Positions 33,531 through 58,399 are shown, numbered from the stretch's first letter. The stretch: 64,000 bases of DNA from Paroedura picta (GCF_049243985.1 NC_135381.1:21562345-21626344); one strand, 5' to 3'. A program made the numbers and translations. Notes: generated by a model from the letters alone, not told the origin.

Positions 33531-33738
33531 TAAGGTGACCAGATTGTCCCACTTTTGGAGGGGCATCTGGGGGTACCTGGCAAATTGTACTTATGTTGAA
33601 ATTAAAAATATAGATATTACAATACTATTTTTGCATTCTATTAAACTTTTTGTTGCTCCATATAGACCAAATTTTTAATCAAGAACCCCCCTGGTCAATG
33701 GTGTCCCAATTTACCAATGTTAAAATCTGTTCACCTTA
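33531..33738. mobile_element. hAT MITE family B with perfect target-site duplication
   Basis: TAAGGTGACCAGATTGTCCC to AAATCTGTTCACCTTA, flanked by gcgaaagc (33,523-33,530 and 33,739-33,746). Confidence 0.88.
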
Positions 33739-33746
33739 GCGAAAGC

Positions 33747-34123
33747 ACATAATGAAGTTTTCAAAGATAAATATACTACCCAGACAGCCATCTGCCATAG
33801 TGATGTGTGCATAGCAGAGATCCTGCTGCTGATAGGGTTCACTTTTGTAATAGTTCGTAATGCTTATTGTTTTTATTTTTGCTAATAATTTTAAATGTTG
33901 CATGAAATATTTAGCCATTTTACATTTTTAACTGAATAATATTTATATTAACAACAATAGTTTAATACATGGTCATCTCTTCTGCAAAACCATATTCTGA
34001 GGAGGATACAGTTGTTTAAAATAATAAACTCAGAAGTGGGGGAGGACTACGGCTTATTAGAGGAGGAGATTAGGGTCAGATTGCTGAGCTACATAATGGT
34101 TTTCTTTCAGCATAATTTTTTTT
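33747..34123. other. Unannotated intergenic DNA
   Basis: Nothing recognised. Confidence 0.4.
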
Positions 34124-34190
34124 GCTCTTATCTTTGTGGGTCTTGAAGGTGCTATTGGACTCAATTCTTGTTGTGCTGTTTGAGAACAAC
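34124..34190 (-). mobile_element. Penelope-like terminal repeat fragment
   Basis: 'tctttgtgggtcttgaaggt' and 'gctattggactcaattcttg' correspond to the outer part of the terminal repeat in minus orientation. Confidence 0.55.
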
Positions 34191-34384
34191 ACAGTTACCT
34201 ACTTGAATATATTTGATAAACCTGTTCTTGGGCTTACCTGCTACATGGATCACTTCTAACTTGAGGAACCAAGCCTGCTGGGAATTTTGTTACAATCAAA
34301 GACAACCTATTAAGGAATCTATGAAATATCCTGCTATCATATTTGAGTGCAATATATTTTGTGGGAAGCAGGCTCCACATTATA

Positions 34385-35245
34385 CAGTTGTTGTTGTTAA
34401 GTGCGAAGTTGTGTCCGACCCATCGCGACCCCATGGACAATGATCCTCCAGGCCTACCTGTCCTCTACCATTCCTCGAAGTCCATTTAAGTTCACACCCA
34501 CTGCTTCAGTGACTCCATCCAGCCACCTCATTCTCTGTCGTCCCCTTCTTCTTTTGCCCTCAATCGCTCCCAGCATTAGGCTCTTCTCCAGGGAGTCCTT
34601 CCTTCTCATGAGTTTCATGAGTTTCATGAGTTTCATTTGAGTTTCATCTTCAGGATCTGGCCTTCTAAAGAGCAGTCAGGGCTGATCTCCTCTAGGAGAC
34701 TCGCAAGAGTCTTCTCCAGCACCAGAGTTCAAAAGCCTCAATTCTTTGACGCTCGGCCTTCCTTATGGTCCAACTTTCGCAGCCGTACATTGCAATTGGG
34801 AATACCATAGCCTTGACTAAACGCACTTTTGTTGGCAGGGTGATGTCTCTGCTTTTTAGGATGCTGTCTAGATTTGCCATAGCTTTCCTCCCCAGGAGCA
34901 AGCGTCTTTTAATTTCTTTGCTGCAGTCCCCATCTGCAGTGATCTTGGAGCCCAGGAAAATAAAATCTGTCACTATCTCCATTTCTTCCCCATCTATTTG
35001 CCAGGAATTGAGAGGGCCGGCTGCCATGATCTTTGTTTTCTTGATGTTGAGTTTCAAGCCAACTTTTGCACTCTCCTCCTTCACCCGCATCAACAGGCTC
35101 TTTAGTTCCTCTTCACTTTCTGCCATTAGAGTGGTATCATCTGCATATCTGAGGTTGTTGATATTTCTCCCTGCAATCTTGATCCCATTATACAGTATTA
35201 TATGCCAATCCAATAATGAGGTCTCCTAGGAATCATACCTTTACC
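34385..35245 (-). mobile_element. Bov-B (RTE) LINE, 3' part with reverse transcriptase remnant
   Basis: A minus-strand open frame of 173 codons (35,213-34,692) reads NNLRYADDTTLMAES with the catalytic YADD, followed by KVGLKLNIKKTKIM, ITADGDCSKEIKRRL and MYGCESWTIRKAERQRIEAF, the typical end of the RTE/Bov-B reverse transcriptase. Downstream is the Bov-B 3' region with 'gtgtccgacccatcgcgacc' (plus strand) and a GTT repeat at 34,387. Most of the element, including the endonuclease, is missing through 5' truncation. A 10-base tandem repeat (gagtttcat units, about 34,606-34,650) has expanded inside. This family is the probable driver of the Sauria SINEs here. Confidence 0.92.
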
Positions 35246-35579
35246 AATAAACACACATTTAAAAGAATTAAACAAATTAGTCCCTTTTTAATATTGATTG
35301 GTAGCATGTGGTCTAAAGTGATCACCTTTTTTTGGAGTAAGAAAAACCCTTCCTGGATCCATCTTTCCTGGGTCTATGTAGCTCAGCATCTTCTTCCCAT
35401 CAATAGTCAACTTCTGGGAAGTACACAAGCCAAGAGTTATGCTTCTGTGACTTTGTCTAATCTTTTTCAAAGTTAGTCTAATCCTTTTCATATTTAATTA
35501 TGCATTGCATTAAAAGCACGTATTTATTTTGTCAGCTTACAAATCTACTGTCAGGTAATGCAACTGGACAATCTTAAGT

Positions 35580-35790
35580 ATTATTATTAATTTAATTTAG
35601 ATCCCACCACTCTCATTATGCTGTCTCATGGCAGGTTACAGATAACCCCCCCAATAAAACATAATATATAAATTATATAAATGACATAATTTATTCTCTC
35701 TCTGTATTGTTCTATGAATTCACTGTAAACCACTGAGCCGCAAGGGAGGGCAATATAATAAAAATATAAAAATGCAATAAAATAAAATAT
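35580..35790. repeat. Degraded LINE/SINE tails
   Basis: 'catggcaggttacagataac' and 'gtaaaccactgagccgcaag' with 'ggagggcaatataataaa' are common ends of reptile L2-type LINEs and associated SINEs. They are too degraded to name. Confidence 0.4.
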
Positions 35791-35999
35791 TTATATGTGC
35801 ACATACACATCGCATATGCATGCATGAAGTCCTTTTAAATAAAACACGCATGTTTTTTTTAAACACCGCGCAATCCTATTTCCATTTAAGCACATTGGTC
35901 CTATTTTTTAGCTAAGTGTGTTTTAAAAGTGTTGCTGCAACGGTAATTTATTTTTACTTTATAAAATGAACCCGACATTTTGCCTACTGACAGGCATAG

Positions 36000-36790
36000 A
36001 AACCCACCATGACCTAAAACCACGCCATTCCCTCTGCGCATGCTCCGATGATTTCAAACCGGCCACTGGGGCCTTTTTAAACTACGCGTCCCGGTTCCTC
36101 AACTTGGGAGCGCTTGCGCAGAACTCCCATGCCGCTTGGTGGGGGAGGCCTGTAAGCGCATGCGTACCAACTCGTACTCGATTTTTCTCTTGCGCACGCA
36201 AGGCCGTGTGATAATTCTACCCCTCCCCACCGTCATTACGCGCCTCCTTCTCAACGCCCTGTTGCTTCCCAGAAGCGCATGCGCCTTCGTACTAAACGGG
36301 CACTTATCGCGCTGAGAGCGGGCGATTTTGTGACGTACAGACGCCGGCCGCGCGGCCTCCGTACGCTACGCACAGGCGTGCTTACGTGAGTTCGCGGCGC
36401 AGCGCGTCCCTCCTTGCTCCTCCGAATGAAAGGGAAGGTCCCAGCGAGCGAGTGCCTTTGAAGCGAGCGGCAGTGGCGGCGGCTCTGGGTCCCTTCGCAG
36501 GGGCCGCCTTGCTTCTCTTCGCCATCCCTTCTGGTCCGGTGAATCCGCCGCTCGGCCGATCTCCCCCCCCTGGGTCTGGTTGCTATAGAAACGGGTCCTT
36601 TCCTCCCCCCCCCCCAATCGCAGTCCGTTGAGGCAGATCCCTGAGGGGGAGGTTGGGGTTCATAAGCCGGGGGGAGGGGGAGTGATGGCCGCCACCGGTT
36701 CCTCTTGGGAGATCGAGAAATGGGGGTGGGTGTCCTCTTGTTGCCCCCCTGGGGAGAGGGTGACGACATCCAGGGGTGAGGTATGTAAGT
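36000..36790 (+). promoter_or_regulatory. PHF6: PHF6 CpG-island promoter and probable non-coding exon 1
   Basis: CpG-rich DNA without a TATA box has two NRF1-type palindromes (GCGCATGCG near 36,157 and GCGCATGCGC near 36,275) and a CRE-like TGACGTAC near 36,332. A good splice donor, GAG|GTATGTAAGT, lies near 36,780, just before AT-rich intronic sequence. Known: PHF6 exon 1 is non-coding in mammals and starts in a CpG island. Inference: transcription begins around 36.3-36.5 kb and exon 1 ends near 36,780. The overlapping GC-rich open frames are not coding. Confidence 0.65.
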
Positions 36791-39700
36791 GTGTGATTAC
36801 CCAGTATAATTATACTTTTTTTTTTTTTTTACTACTGAGGGTCCCCAGGCTCGTCAGAAAGAAAGTGACGAAATTTAAATAAAGTTACAGTCTGTGGAGT
36901 ATTGTTCTCACCATATTAGTAAATAGTGATCAGTATGTAATAATATTAGATGTTTTCACTCCATTGTTTAAGAGAAAACATGCTTGCTTTGATGTTTCTT
37001 TTCTTAGGAAAAAGAGGATTCTTCTCCCTCCATATATGCAGAACGCCCTTCTTGATAAGACCGAAGGTCCTCCTAATGCAGTATCCTGTCCTCCATAGGT
37101 GTATGAGCGCAGCATAGGGGACAAAGCTGTTGCCCTTCTTCCAGGAGCTGGTGTTCAAAGGTATACTGTCTCTGAATGTGAATGTCCTGTTTAGCTATCA
37201 AAGGTAATACTTTCTGCCTCATACTGAGAGGTTGCATATGTTTGTCCCTCAGAGTCCCATTTTGCAAACTGTGGGATCTGATTGTGCTTGGCTTTTGTTG
37301 ATCTCCTGTCTGATGTTGTAGAAGTCTGACTTGCAAAGTAGTCTTGCACAGTTGTGAGCTCTGCTGTGTTTGGTAGGGCTAACTATTTGGACCGATTCTT
37401 ATGGTTGCACAGTGATAAAACAAGTTTGCATATGTTTAGTAGAACAGTTGCATTTATATAGCACTTTTCAAATGTTAAGTGGCTTGTATGTCATCCTTGC
37501 AGTGTCCCTGTGAGAGAATTCAATACTGCTATCTCCACATTTCAGATTTGATGTTCAGAGAATAATATTTTGTGTGGGTTTGTGGATTAAGTGAGGTTTG
37601 AATCTAGGATTCATTTTTATTTGCTCTTATAGCATGCCAGATAGACAGAAGGATAGTTCAGCTATCCTTTCTCTGCCTTAGTTTCACTATTGAATGGTAA
37701 ACTATACCATCTGTAATAAGCTAGTAGAAATTTTTAGAGTCAAAATTATTACAGTAACATTTTTATGTCATTAATTTGGTTCACTAAATAGTATTCTGGA
37801 GCACAAGTGTTTATTTGAAATAAGCTTGAGTTTTTTCCCCCTGGGTTGAAGCTAGTTGATGAACTTGTATATTTTCCTTATGGCTGAGCTGTTTTTTGGG
37901 GGAAATCTTATTAAGAACAGGACACTTTTGTGACTTAAGGCTGTGAGTTCAGATCTGACTCTTTTACTAGCTCTAGGAAGATCTAGAGTTAGATCCACGT
38001 GACTGAAGTTTAGAGAGTGCTCTTTCTGAATGCCATAGTTGCTGTTTGTGTTCATTCTGTAATATAATTTGAATAAATCAGGTCCCATGTAAGTTACATC
38101 GTTAGCAGTATTATGTTTCCTGAAATGCTTAGGGGTGATGTTCTTGCCGTATGACTCCCCATAACTCTGGCTAAAATCTTTTTAATTTGGTAAAAACGTT
38201 CTTTGAGACTTGCTGCCCCGTACTCTAATAATATTTGATCAAATTTAAATCATGTCAAAACACAAGCCCATTGAGAAAATGCTTGTGAATGCCTGTGAGT
38301 CATGTGATCTACTAGTTTTCTTTGAATTTGCAATGAGTCTCAAAAAGATGTTTGGATGGTTAGAACAGCATTGGTTTAAAGGCCGCATTTTGAATTGTTC
38401 CTGGACAACACCAGTGGCAGATATGGGAACATGGGTGGGAAAAGTACAGGTGCCACTTGATTTTTCCACACCAGCTGAATTGCCCATTTATCTTCCTTGA
38501 AGTTACAGCCCTTTGTTATGATAATTGATATTGTGACTTTTGATGCACTACCACATCTGTTAGTATGCTGGGTATATATAACCCAAGTTATTTAAAAGGT
38601 TCTTCACTTGGGAGAATAGGTTAAAATGTGTGTGAAGGTGTATGTGTGCAAGCACTTATAGCATGCGCTTCAGCACAGTTCAGCCGCCTCGGCGAGCACT
38701 GAAACCTGAAGCGGCGCGTAGGAGGTCAGCAGAGAGGAGGGGTGGCGGCGGCACTCCGGCCGTTGGCTGCACATAGGCGCAGAGCTCTGCACCTGCATGT
38801 GGCCGCCACCTGGCGCATATTTGCAAGCATTTATAGCTTAGGGTTGTGCACTTTGGCGCAGTTTTGCTGCCTTGGCAAGCACAAAACTCAAAGCGGCGTG
38901 TAGGGGGCCAGTGGAGAGGCGGGGTGGTGGTGGTGCACCAGCCGCTGGCTGCACGCAGGCGCAGAACTCTGCGCCTGTGTGGGACCACTGGCTGGCGCAC
39001 CACCCCTCCGCGGTGATGGCTGCCTCTGGCTTCAGTGATTGCTAAGGCGGCCAAACTGCACCGAAGCACACAACCCTATGTTTGTCTAGAAATTTGGGAC
39101 TTGTGGCAGTCCTGTGTAGAGTGGCAAAGTTGGGTTGGCTGACACATAATGGCCTGGTTCGGGGAAAATAGTCAAACCAAGATTTAGCAACTTAAGGGCC
39201 GTGCCCCATAGTGTCAAATCCTGTCCCCCCACCCTTGTAGTTAATGCTACCTGTTGTTTCCCATCTGAATTGGCCAATTACAGTTTTCAAAGCTAAAATT
39301 GGAATCAGGCTTTAAAATGTGCTTTTTAATTCTGGCTTGGAGTAAACCATGATTTTGGCAACCTAAGGAATGAGGGATGACTTCGAAGTGGGAAGAGGGA
39401 GAGTCTGAGGCATGGTCCAAGCAGTCAATTTGGGATTTCTCTGTTATGTGGGAAATAGCTTTAAGTAAGGGCACCATTGCTAAGCATTCTATGGTAGTAT
39501 TTACCGATTTAGCAGTGAACATGTTTAAATGACAGTGCCCTGTTCTTGCTGTTTTGGATCAGGCTATTAATGGGTTATATACATGGAGTTTATATGGAAA
39601 GAGTTGAAATTGTGTTCTTTAAAATAAAAGGAAAGAATTTAAGCTAGATGACCCTTGTTCTATAATTCTAATCACATGCTTAACTATACTACTACAGTCA

Positions 39701-42610
39701 GTGGGGTTTTCAAGTGTTTAATTTTGGCTGCATTGTCTGTTAGCATTTTATTAAGCTTAAGGATGACCAGATAAAATAGTGTCAGGGTGCAACCCTGAAG
39801 ACAGTTTTATCTCAAATAATTCAGAATGCTTAACCTGAGATTCCACCAAGGATTTTGCTGCTTTCAGATTTATTTGCGTTGCATTTTCAGAAAACGAAAT
39901 GAAATTAAAATTTTCAACTGCTTCCAAATTAAGACTAGTTTTTAATTCCCCCTCCCTTTTGAGCCCGTGATTCGCTGAATGAAGAATTTGTGCATGTTGC
40001 TAGTGAACTGCTTTATAATCAAAAGACCTCTTGCAAATTAAATAAATTTTTACTTCTAGCCTTAATAATTTGGACTTTGAAATTAAATCTGCTCACACAT
40101 TTGCCCTCTTTGGGAAAAGCTCTGAAGTCAAAGCCGAGAGAAATGACATAACTAGGGCTTGACTTCAGCAGCTAAATAGAGCGAGACAAGAAGCTCTTGA
40201 ATTTCCCTCCTTTCCCTGGGCTTCAATGACATCACTGTTACTTTCTCTCCTTTAGTGCTGAATAGAGTCTGCTGCCTGAGCTTTCAGAGCCAGCTTCCCC
40301 CCACCCCACCCCATTTTAGGAATTGGCCATTTAGTAAACTGCAGTGAAGCCACAAGAAGTGCTTAAGATTCAACGGGCATTAATGAAATAAATAAATAAT
40401 TTTGCTTGTTTGTACCAAGAATGTATCAAACTCTGGATAGATTATGATTATATATGTTACATTCTATGTTTAATGCTTGCTTTGCTTAAAATGTTGGGGC
40501 ACTTATGAAATCTGCCCAAGTAAACCCATCGGAATAAAATAATACTGCTTAAGGTCCTGATTCATATCAATTATTCATATAAATTCATATAAAGCCTCTC
40601 AGGAAATAAATCAATAGCTTATGAAAAAAGTCAACAGTTTAAAATGGTGTTAAGGTCTATAGATTTGCTTTTGTTGTGATGACAGGTGGGATATGTGCTG
40701 AGCTATGCTTTGCATGTTGAAACCCCCTACGAGCTATTCCAGATAGCTATTGAGCTCTCAGACTTGCTGTTTCCATGCAGAGCCCTATCCTGTGCTCTGC
40801 TTCTCAGTCATATTAGGTGTGATAGAATGTTGTGAAAATGGAACAGAGGCTGCTGTGTCTTGAGCAACTGTCATTTTATCTGTTTTTTTAAAAACATGGT
40901 TTTGACTTTGGTGTGGAATGTAATACTTCTCTGAAAAAATTTAATTCTCACATTTTAACATTTTGAAAATAAATGTGGCTGTTATCCAAATGGTTTTCTC
41001 CATTTTAATTCACATGGCTATCCATCCTCTGCCAGTTGTAACGTTAATTATATGAAATAATTTATAACAACTATATAGCTTGCATGGTTAAACGCTTTCT
41101 GCATTAAATTTTGTTTTAAATCATAATTTCCCACACTTAACAATGTCTCTGTTATAAGCTGATATCTATATCTATTTTAATTGCCAAAGGAAAACAAAAT
41201 TCTAAATAAAAAACTCAAGCAGCAGCATTGCTGACTTAATCCAAAATGATTCAGGAACAATAATATCTGAACTGTATTTCCCTTTCCTGCCTTGTTTTAT
41301 ATATTGCTGTGTAGTTCCAAACTGTGAAAATATATTTTTGGGATTTCCTGTTGACACAGATCCTGTCATAATAAATAGAATTCTCCTGTTATTACCAATA
41401 AAACCATGCACAAACTATTATAGCATTACAAAAGTAGAAGGAATATGCTTTTCACAGCGTTGTAAAAATTCTACCTGGTTTGCCACCAAGTTTCAAGTTG
41501 TCATAAAATTTTCAAATTGATGTCTAGGAAGACTTTGAGGCTTGCAACTCAGGATGTCTAGGGCAGCTTTTTTGGTGTATACGTACTTGTGGATGGCAGT
41601 AATCTTTGATAATACTGTGACCTAATCTTCATGTGTTCATGGTTATAATAGCAAGGGCAGAATCACACATATTCACATCATGACTTGATAGGATAGGGTT
41701 GTGCTGTTGCTCACCGTGGCTATTTGGAAATAGCCTTTACTCACACTGGACAAGGAAGTATTCATCCCTGGCTCCAGTTTTCAGGAGTTGCAGATGAGCA
41801 GTTTCCGTAGCTTCTGTGCTAAGGGCCTTGGAGATTAGGACAGGCTGTATAGACTAGAGTATCGAATCCTCCCCCCAAATCTTCTGGTATTTGCCAAGGA
41901 AGTGTTGGGATCCCTGTTTGGAAGAGCTGTGCAAGCAGCTATCATAGTATCTCAATGAAACCATGCTAGGATAATTGCATATGTGGTTTTACCTTTCTGG
42001 CAGCCATGTTGGTTCCCTGAAGGCCAGCATCTTGTTCACAGCCTATTTGAGAAAAAGCAGGGGACCTTTATGCTTATAGAAATGTTTGCACTTGCACATA
42101 AATCCAATAGACAAAGTCACTGGTCACCAATTTGCTATTTGGTATGTCTTGAATCTAAGTCCTAGGAATTTGCTGGAAGAATTATGCATAATGTGTGTTT
42201 TTGTTTTTGCCTGAGTTTACATGTGTTCAGTATCTTCAAATCATGAATAGTAAAAGTAGAGCACTGGACAATATTGCATTATTTTTTTCTCCAGAGTCCA
42301 GTTGTGAATCGTGCCGGTTTTTATGGTCTGCTTTCTTAGTTTTAATTTTGCCACATTCTTTGGCTACTCAGTTTTCTGGTGACAAAAGACACCACTCTTT
42401 TTCCTTGGAGAGCTAATTCTTTGGCTGTAGGCAGATTTATTTAGAAGATTATATTCACACACCATATTGTAGCCTGAGGCCCTGTGAATCTTGAAGCTGT
42501 TTTATCAAAGAAATGCTAAGCAGCTATTGAAGTTGAAAGAGACCAACACCATAATTTGTACTTTTTTGTACTCTATAGCAGCCATAAAGATTGAAGTGGG
42601 TGTTCTTCAG
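36791..42610 (+). other. PHF6: PHF6 intron 1
   Basis: Intron between the candidate donor near 36,780 and the acceptor TTCTTCAG ending at 42,610. It opens with a poly-T run near 36,815. Apart from the GC-rich hAT-like repeat at 38.65-39.08 kb it holds AT-rich DNA with no recognised repeat or coding exon. Confidence 0.6.
38650..39078. mobile_element. Tandemly duplicated GC-rich hAT-like MITE (family C)
   Basis: Two related GC-rich units, about 38,650-38,838 and 38,839-39,078, share 'cggcgcgtaggaggtcagca'-type and 'gttggctgcac' blocks and a repeated 'gcaagcattta tagc' junction. The second unit has TAGGGTTGTGCA and GCACACAACCCT ends, matching the element at 54,292-54,439 that has an 8-bp target duplication. 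Confidence 0.65.
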
Positions 42611-42625
42611 GCGATTTAAAAAATC

Positions 42626-54053
<11,428 letters not shown>

Positions 54054-54291
54054 GTATGGAAGCTCTCAGCTTGACAGCCCCTCTACCTGAAATGCCGCTG
54101 TACCACTGACCTAGTTGTTAAGAGTGGCAAGACATTTTAAATTGAGCGTAATGCCAATAAATTAGGGTTAAAAAAAACCTAAATACATTAACAATTGGAG
54201 TCCTGTTGCACAAAAACTGGGGCTATTTCTGAAATTCAGCAGAATTTGTCAAAGAAAGGCCCTTGCTTATGCCAATAAACATAGCTGTAAT

Positions 54292-54439
54292 TAGGGTTGT
54301 GCATTGTGGCATCCGAATCAGCCATCACTGTGCTGCAGGGGAGGAGTGGATGCACCGTGCCTCCCCTCCCCCCCTGCGGTGTGGTGCTGGCTGCATTGGC
54401 CTGGAAAGGCCAATTTGGACGCTGCCGCGCACAATCCTA
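54292..54439. mobile_element. hAT MITE family C with perfect target-site duplication
   Basis: TAGGGTTGTGCA at the left and GCGCACAATCCTA at the right, flanked by gctgtaat (54,284-54,291 and 54,440-54,447). GC-rich interior, no coding sequence. Confidence 0.85.
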
Positions 54440-55801
54440 GCTGTAATGTCCAATCTGGTAATATGCTTTCCTTTTATTTTTCTGCTATCTTAACATTTAC
54501 ACTTTCCCCATCATCTTTTTATTTTTAAACAGGTTCAAGGGACAGAGTAAAACTGGGAATGAATAAGACATCCATAACTGCTAATCTTTTTAGGAAAATG
54601 CTTTATAAGGTCAGAGAAGGGTTAGTAACTTCTTTACCCTGCCCAACTGTTAGAAAATGTCATTGAACTGCCTGAAACATTCATGTGTGTGAGCCTTCAA
54701 TCAGCGGCAGAGTTTCTTCATGTCAATATAACGTAGTTAGTTGTCTGCAGTGTCTGGAGAAAAAAAACAAACCTGAAATGCTACATAAATGATATGTAAT
54801 GTGTACAGTGTCAAAGCCGAGGCAGATGTGGAAATAGTAAATTCTCCTTTCTACACTGAATATGAAGTTTGGGATATGTAAATTCAGTGGATTTGTGTAC
54901 CACGGGAAGGTCGTATGTTTAATTTACAACGTGGACATGCCTGTGGTCGCAGCAAGTTGGTGAACATGTGCATTTTTGTGTTGAACTTTGCACACAAACC
55001 ATGGCAGTGAGCTAGGAGGGAAAGTGCTGTTCCCCCTCTTTTTTTTTTTTTGGCAGAAGCACCCAGTCAAGAAAAGAATTCTGCAGCTTCAGAAGCGTGC
55101 TTGAACCATTTGCTACAACAGTGGGTTCTACCCCCAGCATTCCTGGCTGGAGACTTCTTGAGCAGCTGGTGACTCTGAGCTGTGAGCTTCAATACTCATG
55201 CCAAAGGGCTGTAGTTCATTATCTTGACCTTGACCATCCTCCTTGGCCTTTTCCCTGATTTGCCTAGAACCTGTGGCATTTGGTGACTGAAAATGAGAAT
55301 GGTTATGTCTGGAAGCAGCAACATCCCCTCCCCTTCACATCGCTTTTTAGATTTCAAAGTTACCATTCAACTCTCACTATGGAAATTAGCCACCTTATTG
55401 GACATCATACCTCAAGTGCTCTGTGCTGCGTGGAACACATCATGTGTTGTCCCAAATACACAAAGAAACACATACACAAATCCTGTATGCTGTAAGAAGA
55501 ATGCAGAATAAGACTCTGGATTTTCTTTGCTTTTTGGTTTTTACAAATGAACAGGTCAGTATTTCTTTTGAGTTTTGTGACCACTATACAAGAATGTTTT
55601 AATATTTGATTATGATTTCCCGGCAGACTGAGTCTAATTAGCTTGACATTATGCCAAGTCTTAACATCTTGGTTATGATGTCATAAAATCCTGGTATTCC
55701 TTACCTGTAGTTGTTTCTCCCATTGGTTCTGTAAAAACCTGTTGTTTTATAAACACAACCAAAAAGTCATACTAGTTGGCAAGCTAGCAAAACTCACTTC
55801 A

Positions 55802-55975
55802 GGTATTCTGGTGGGAAGCCATGTTGGTCTGAAGCAGCAGAACAAAGTTTGAGTAGCACCTTTAAGCCCAATGAAGTCTTATTCAAGTTATAAGCTTTCA
55901 TGTGGAAGTGTGCTTGCACACCTTGAATAAAACTGTTGGTCTTAAAGGTGCTACTGGACTTAAAATCTGAAGTGA
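55802..55975. mobile_element. Palindromic Penelope-like terminal-repeat dimer
   Basis: Plus unit 'ggtctgaagcagcagaacaa' to 'aagctttcatgtgg', then minus unit 'aagtgtgcttgcacaccttg' to 'cttaaaggtgctactggact'. It lies in the PHF6 3' region. Confidence 0.7.
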
Positions 55976-56756
55976 GAACAAAGTTTATTATCTTTTGAAA
56001 TCTTCTAAATGTAAGACAATGCAGCAAATGAAAACAACAGTGTGACAGAAAAGTGACTGATGGTCACTTGAAATCAACACCGCAAAAGATTTTCACGATA
56101 CGATCTATGTTTCTGAAGCCTTGTTTGATTTTGTGGGATTTTTATTTTTAACCTTTTATTGTCCTTTTTTTGTAATGCATTTCATTATTGTTTCAAGGGA
56201 CTCAACTGTTGTATAATAGAACTTCAGAGAATCAAGCTGGAATTCAATCCATTTGGTTTGAAAATTTCCTGGAAGAGCTCAGATTTAGCAGAAAGGTTGT
56301 GTATAAAAATAAATCTGTTAACTGCTCTTATGCCATTGACCAATTTTTTTTTATTTTGTATTGTAATGGTCAAGATTAAAGGCGCAACTTGTACTGAAAT
56401 AGATTTTTACCAGGGTGTGCGCTCTTTCAAAAGCATGAGTTGTTTTGGGGTTTTTTAAAAGTCATGTAATTGTTTCAGAATACAAACATCTCTCTTACTA
56501 TATTAGATCAGTGTTGGTTTTTTATTCTTGTCATGTCACTATTCTGAAGGTTATGGGCAAGTTGTAACATGTTCAAAATAAACAAGATAAATGCCAACAA
56601 CATTCCAAACAATTAAAAAAGCCTTGCTTTACTGCCTGTATGTTTAAACCAAACTTATTACAGAATGTTTTGAAAGTGCCAGGGCTCTGAGCTACCAAGA
56701 TGTTCAGCCTGTACACCCGTGTCATTTACATGTAGAAGATAGACAGGACCTGGTTC

Positions 56757-56885
56757 TACAAAATTTGAGTCCAGTGGCACCTTTAAGACCAACAGAGATT
56801 CAGTCAAGGCATGAGCTTTTGTGTGCACGCACACTTCCTCAGACAATGGAAGAGGGATCATAAGAGTACAGATATAAGGAGAAAG
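56757..56885 (+). mobile_element. Penelope-like terminal repeat
   Basis: 'tttgagtccagtggcacctt', 'gcatgagcttttgtgtgcac' and 'acacttcctcagacaatgga' followed by 'gatcataagagtacagatat', the same inner sequence as the pair at 13.75-14.03 kb. Confidence 0.7.
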
Positions 56886-57371
56886 TAAAGTAAGTTCTGT
56901 GATCCCTTTGGAAATTAAAAAAAAGGCTGCAAAGCCTCAGGGTCTTTTTCTTCTGATTTGCCTTCTCTAGAACACAGACATTTCTTCTTAGCAATACCTC
57001 ATCCTCCATCTCGCTGGTGAAAAGATGCATACCGAATATGTCTCCAAGTTCAGTCTCTGTGATTGTCACTGGCCACTGCTGAGTTTGTTAACAAAAATAA
57101 CCTGATCCTCTGTCTTGCCATTGGCTACCAAAAGAGTTTGGCTTTGTTAAGTACTTTGTGTGACATTTTGATGACTTGAAAATGGTCTTAAATTGCAGTG
57201 CTCTAAAGCAAACCACAGGGATTGCTGTTACAATGCAATCCTAGACAGAGTTCCAGCCTTTAAAGTCCACTGAAATTAGTGTGCTCAGAAAGGTGTAACT
57301 CTTCCTAGGATTGCGCTATGTATGTGTCATGACTTGTTTTGACAGGTGTACTAGTTCCAAGTGCCTTAAGA

Positions 57372-57474
57372 CAGGGGTAGTCAACCTGTGGTCCTCCAGA
57401 TGTCCATGGACTACAATTCCCAGGAGCTCCTGCCAGCAATGGACATTTGGAGGACCACAGGTTGACTACCCCTG
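57372..57474. mobile_element. hAT MITE family A, shortened, perfect target-site duplication
   Basis: CAGGGGTAGTCAACCTG to GACTACCCCTG, with 8-mers ccttaaga at 57,364-57,371 and 57,475-57,482. Confidence 0.9.
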
Positions 57475-58399
57475 CCTTAAGATGTATGAACCCGCATGTT
57501 CAAACAGCATCGCCCACAGGGCAGCCATAGCCATGGGCTTAAGACGCAAGCGTCTCCTGCAGTATATTTGTTGCTCTGCACAAAAGAAGCTGTCCGCATG
57601 TAATTGGTCTGTGTGTGCCAACTCATCATATAACTATCCATTTGGTATAGCTCTCCTCCCACACCAGTATATCATGAATTCTTTAATATTTTATGGTCTT
57701 GACATTAAAATGTAGCTTCTAACTGGCTGTCCTGAATTTACTTTTTGTTGCTGAAATTAATGGCATTTTTGTACACAAAGTCACCTCTCAAGAATGGGTG
57801 TACAATTTATCTCAAGAGTAAGCATGGAGGGAAATGGGGAGGGGGAGAGAAGGATGTTTTTCTACTTTCAATGTGTCTTTCCCAAGCTTGAAGCTCAAAC
57901 TATAGAAGTATTTGAAAGGTGAGTCTTAATATTGACAGGGAAAGTTTAATTAATCCTGAATATTGCTGCAATAATAAAGGCTACTCTTTATTCCACCCTT
58001 GTAAAATCTAGCTACATTGTCAACCCAAAGCAAAGGGTCTATTCTTGTTTGCAAATGCCATCTGTAGTTGTGGAAAGGACTGCTGCTGGCAGCATGTATC
58101 TTACTCTTTCACCTTGCTGACCGAAGACTTACCAGAGTTCATTTTTAGTAAGAGAACAATAAATGGCAACATGCCCAACTGTTTTGCTGGCTTTCTGAAG
58201 GCTGATTATTCTTTCTTAGGCATGTTTCACAGTGTCAAACATAGATCATTTACCTAGTTCCATCCCAATTTTCCAAATGAGTGTAAAAGCTTTTTACACA
58301 AAGCAGTTCGAACCATTTTGGAAGACTCAACTTGTTACTTCCTCAGAACTGGAACCACAGCAGAACATTTCTGTTCATGGCCAAACCTCAGCCAGAGTT

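Noticed and set aside
34454-34640. MKLMKLMKLM repeat peptide
   Set aside because: It is produced by a 10-base tandem repeat in the Bov-B 3' region.
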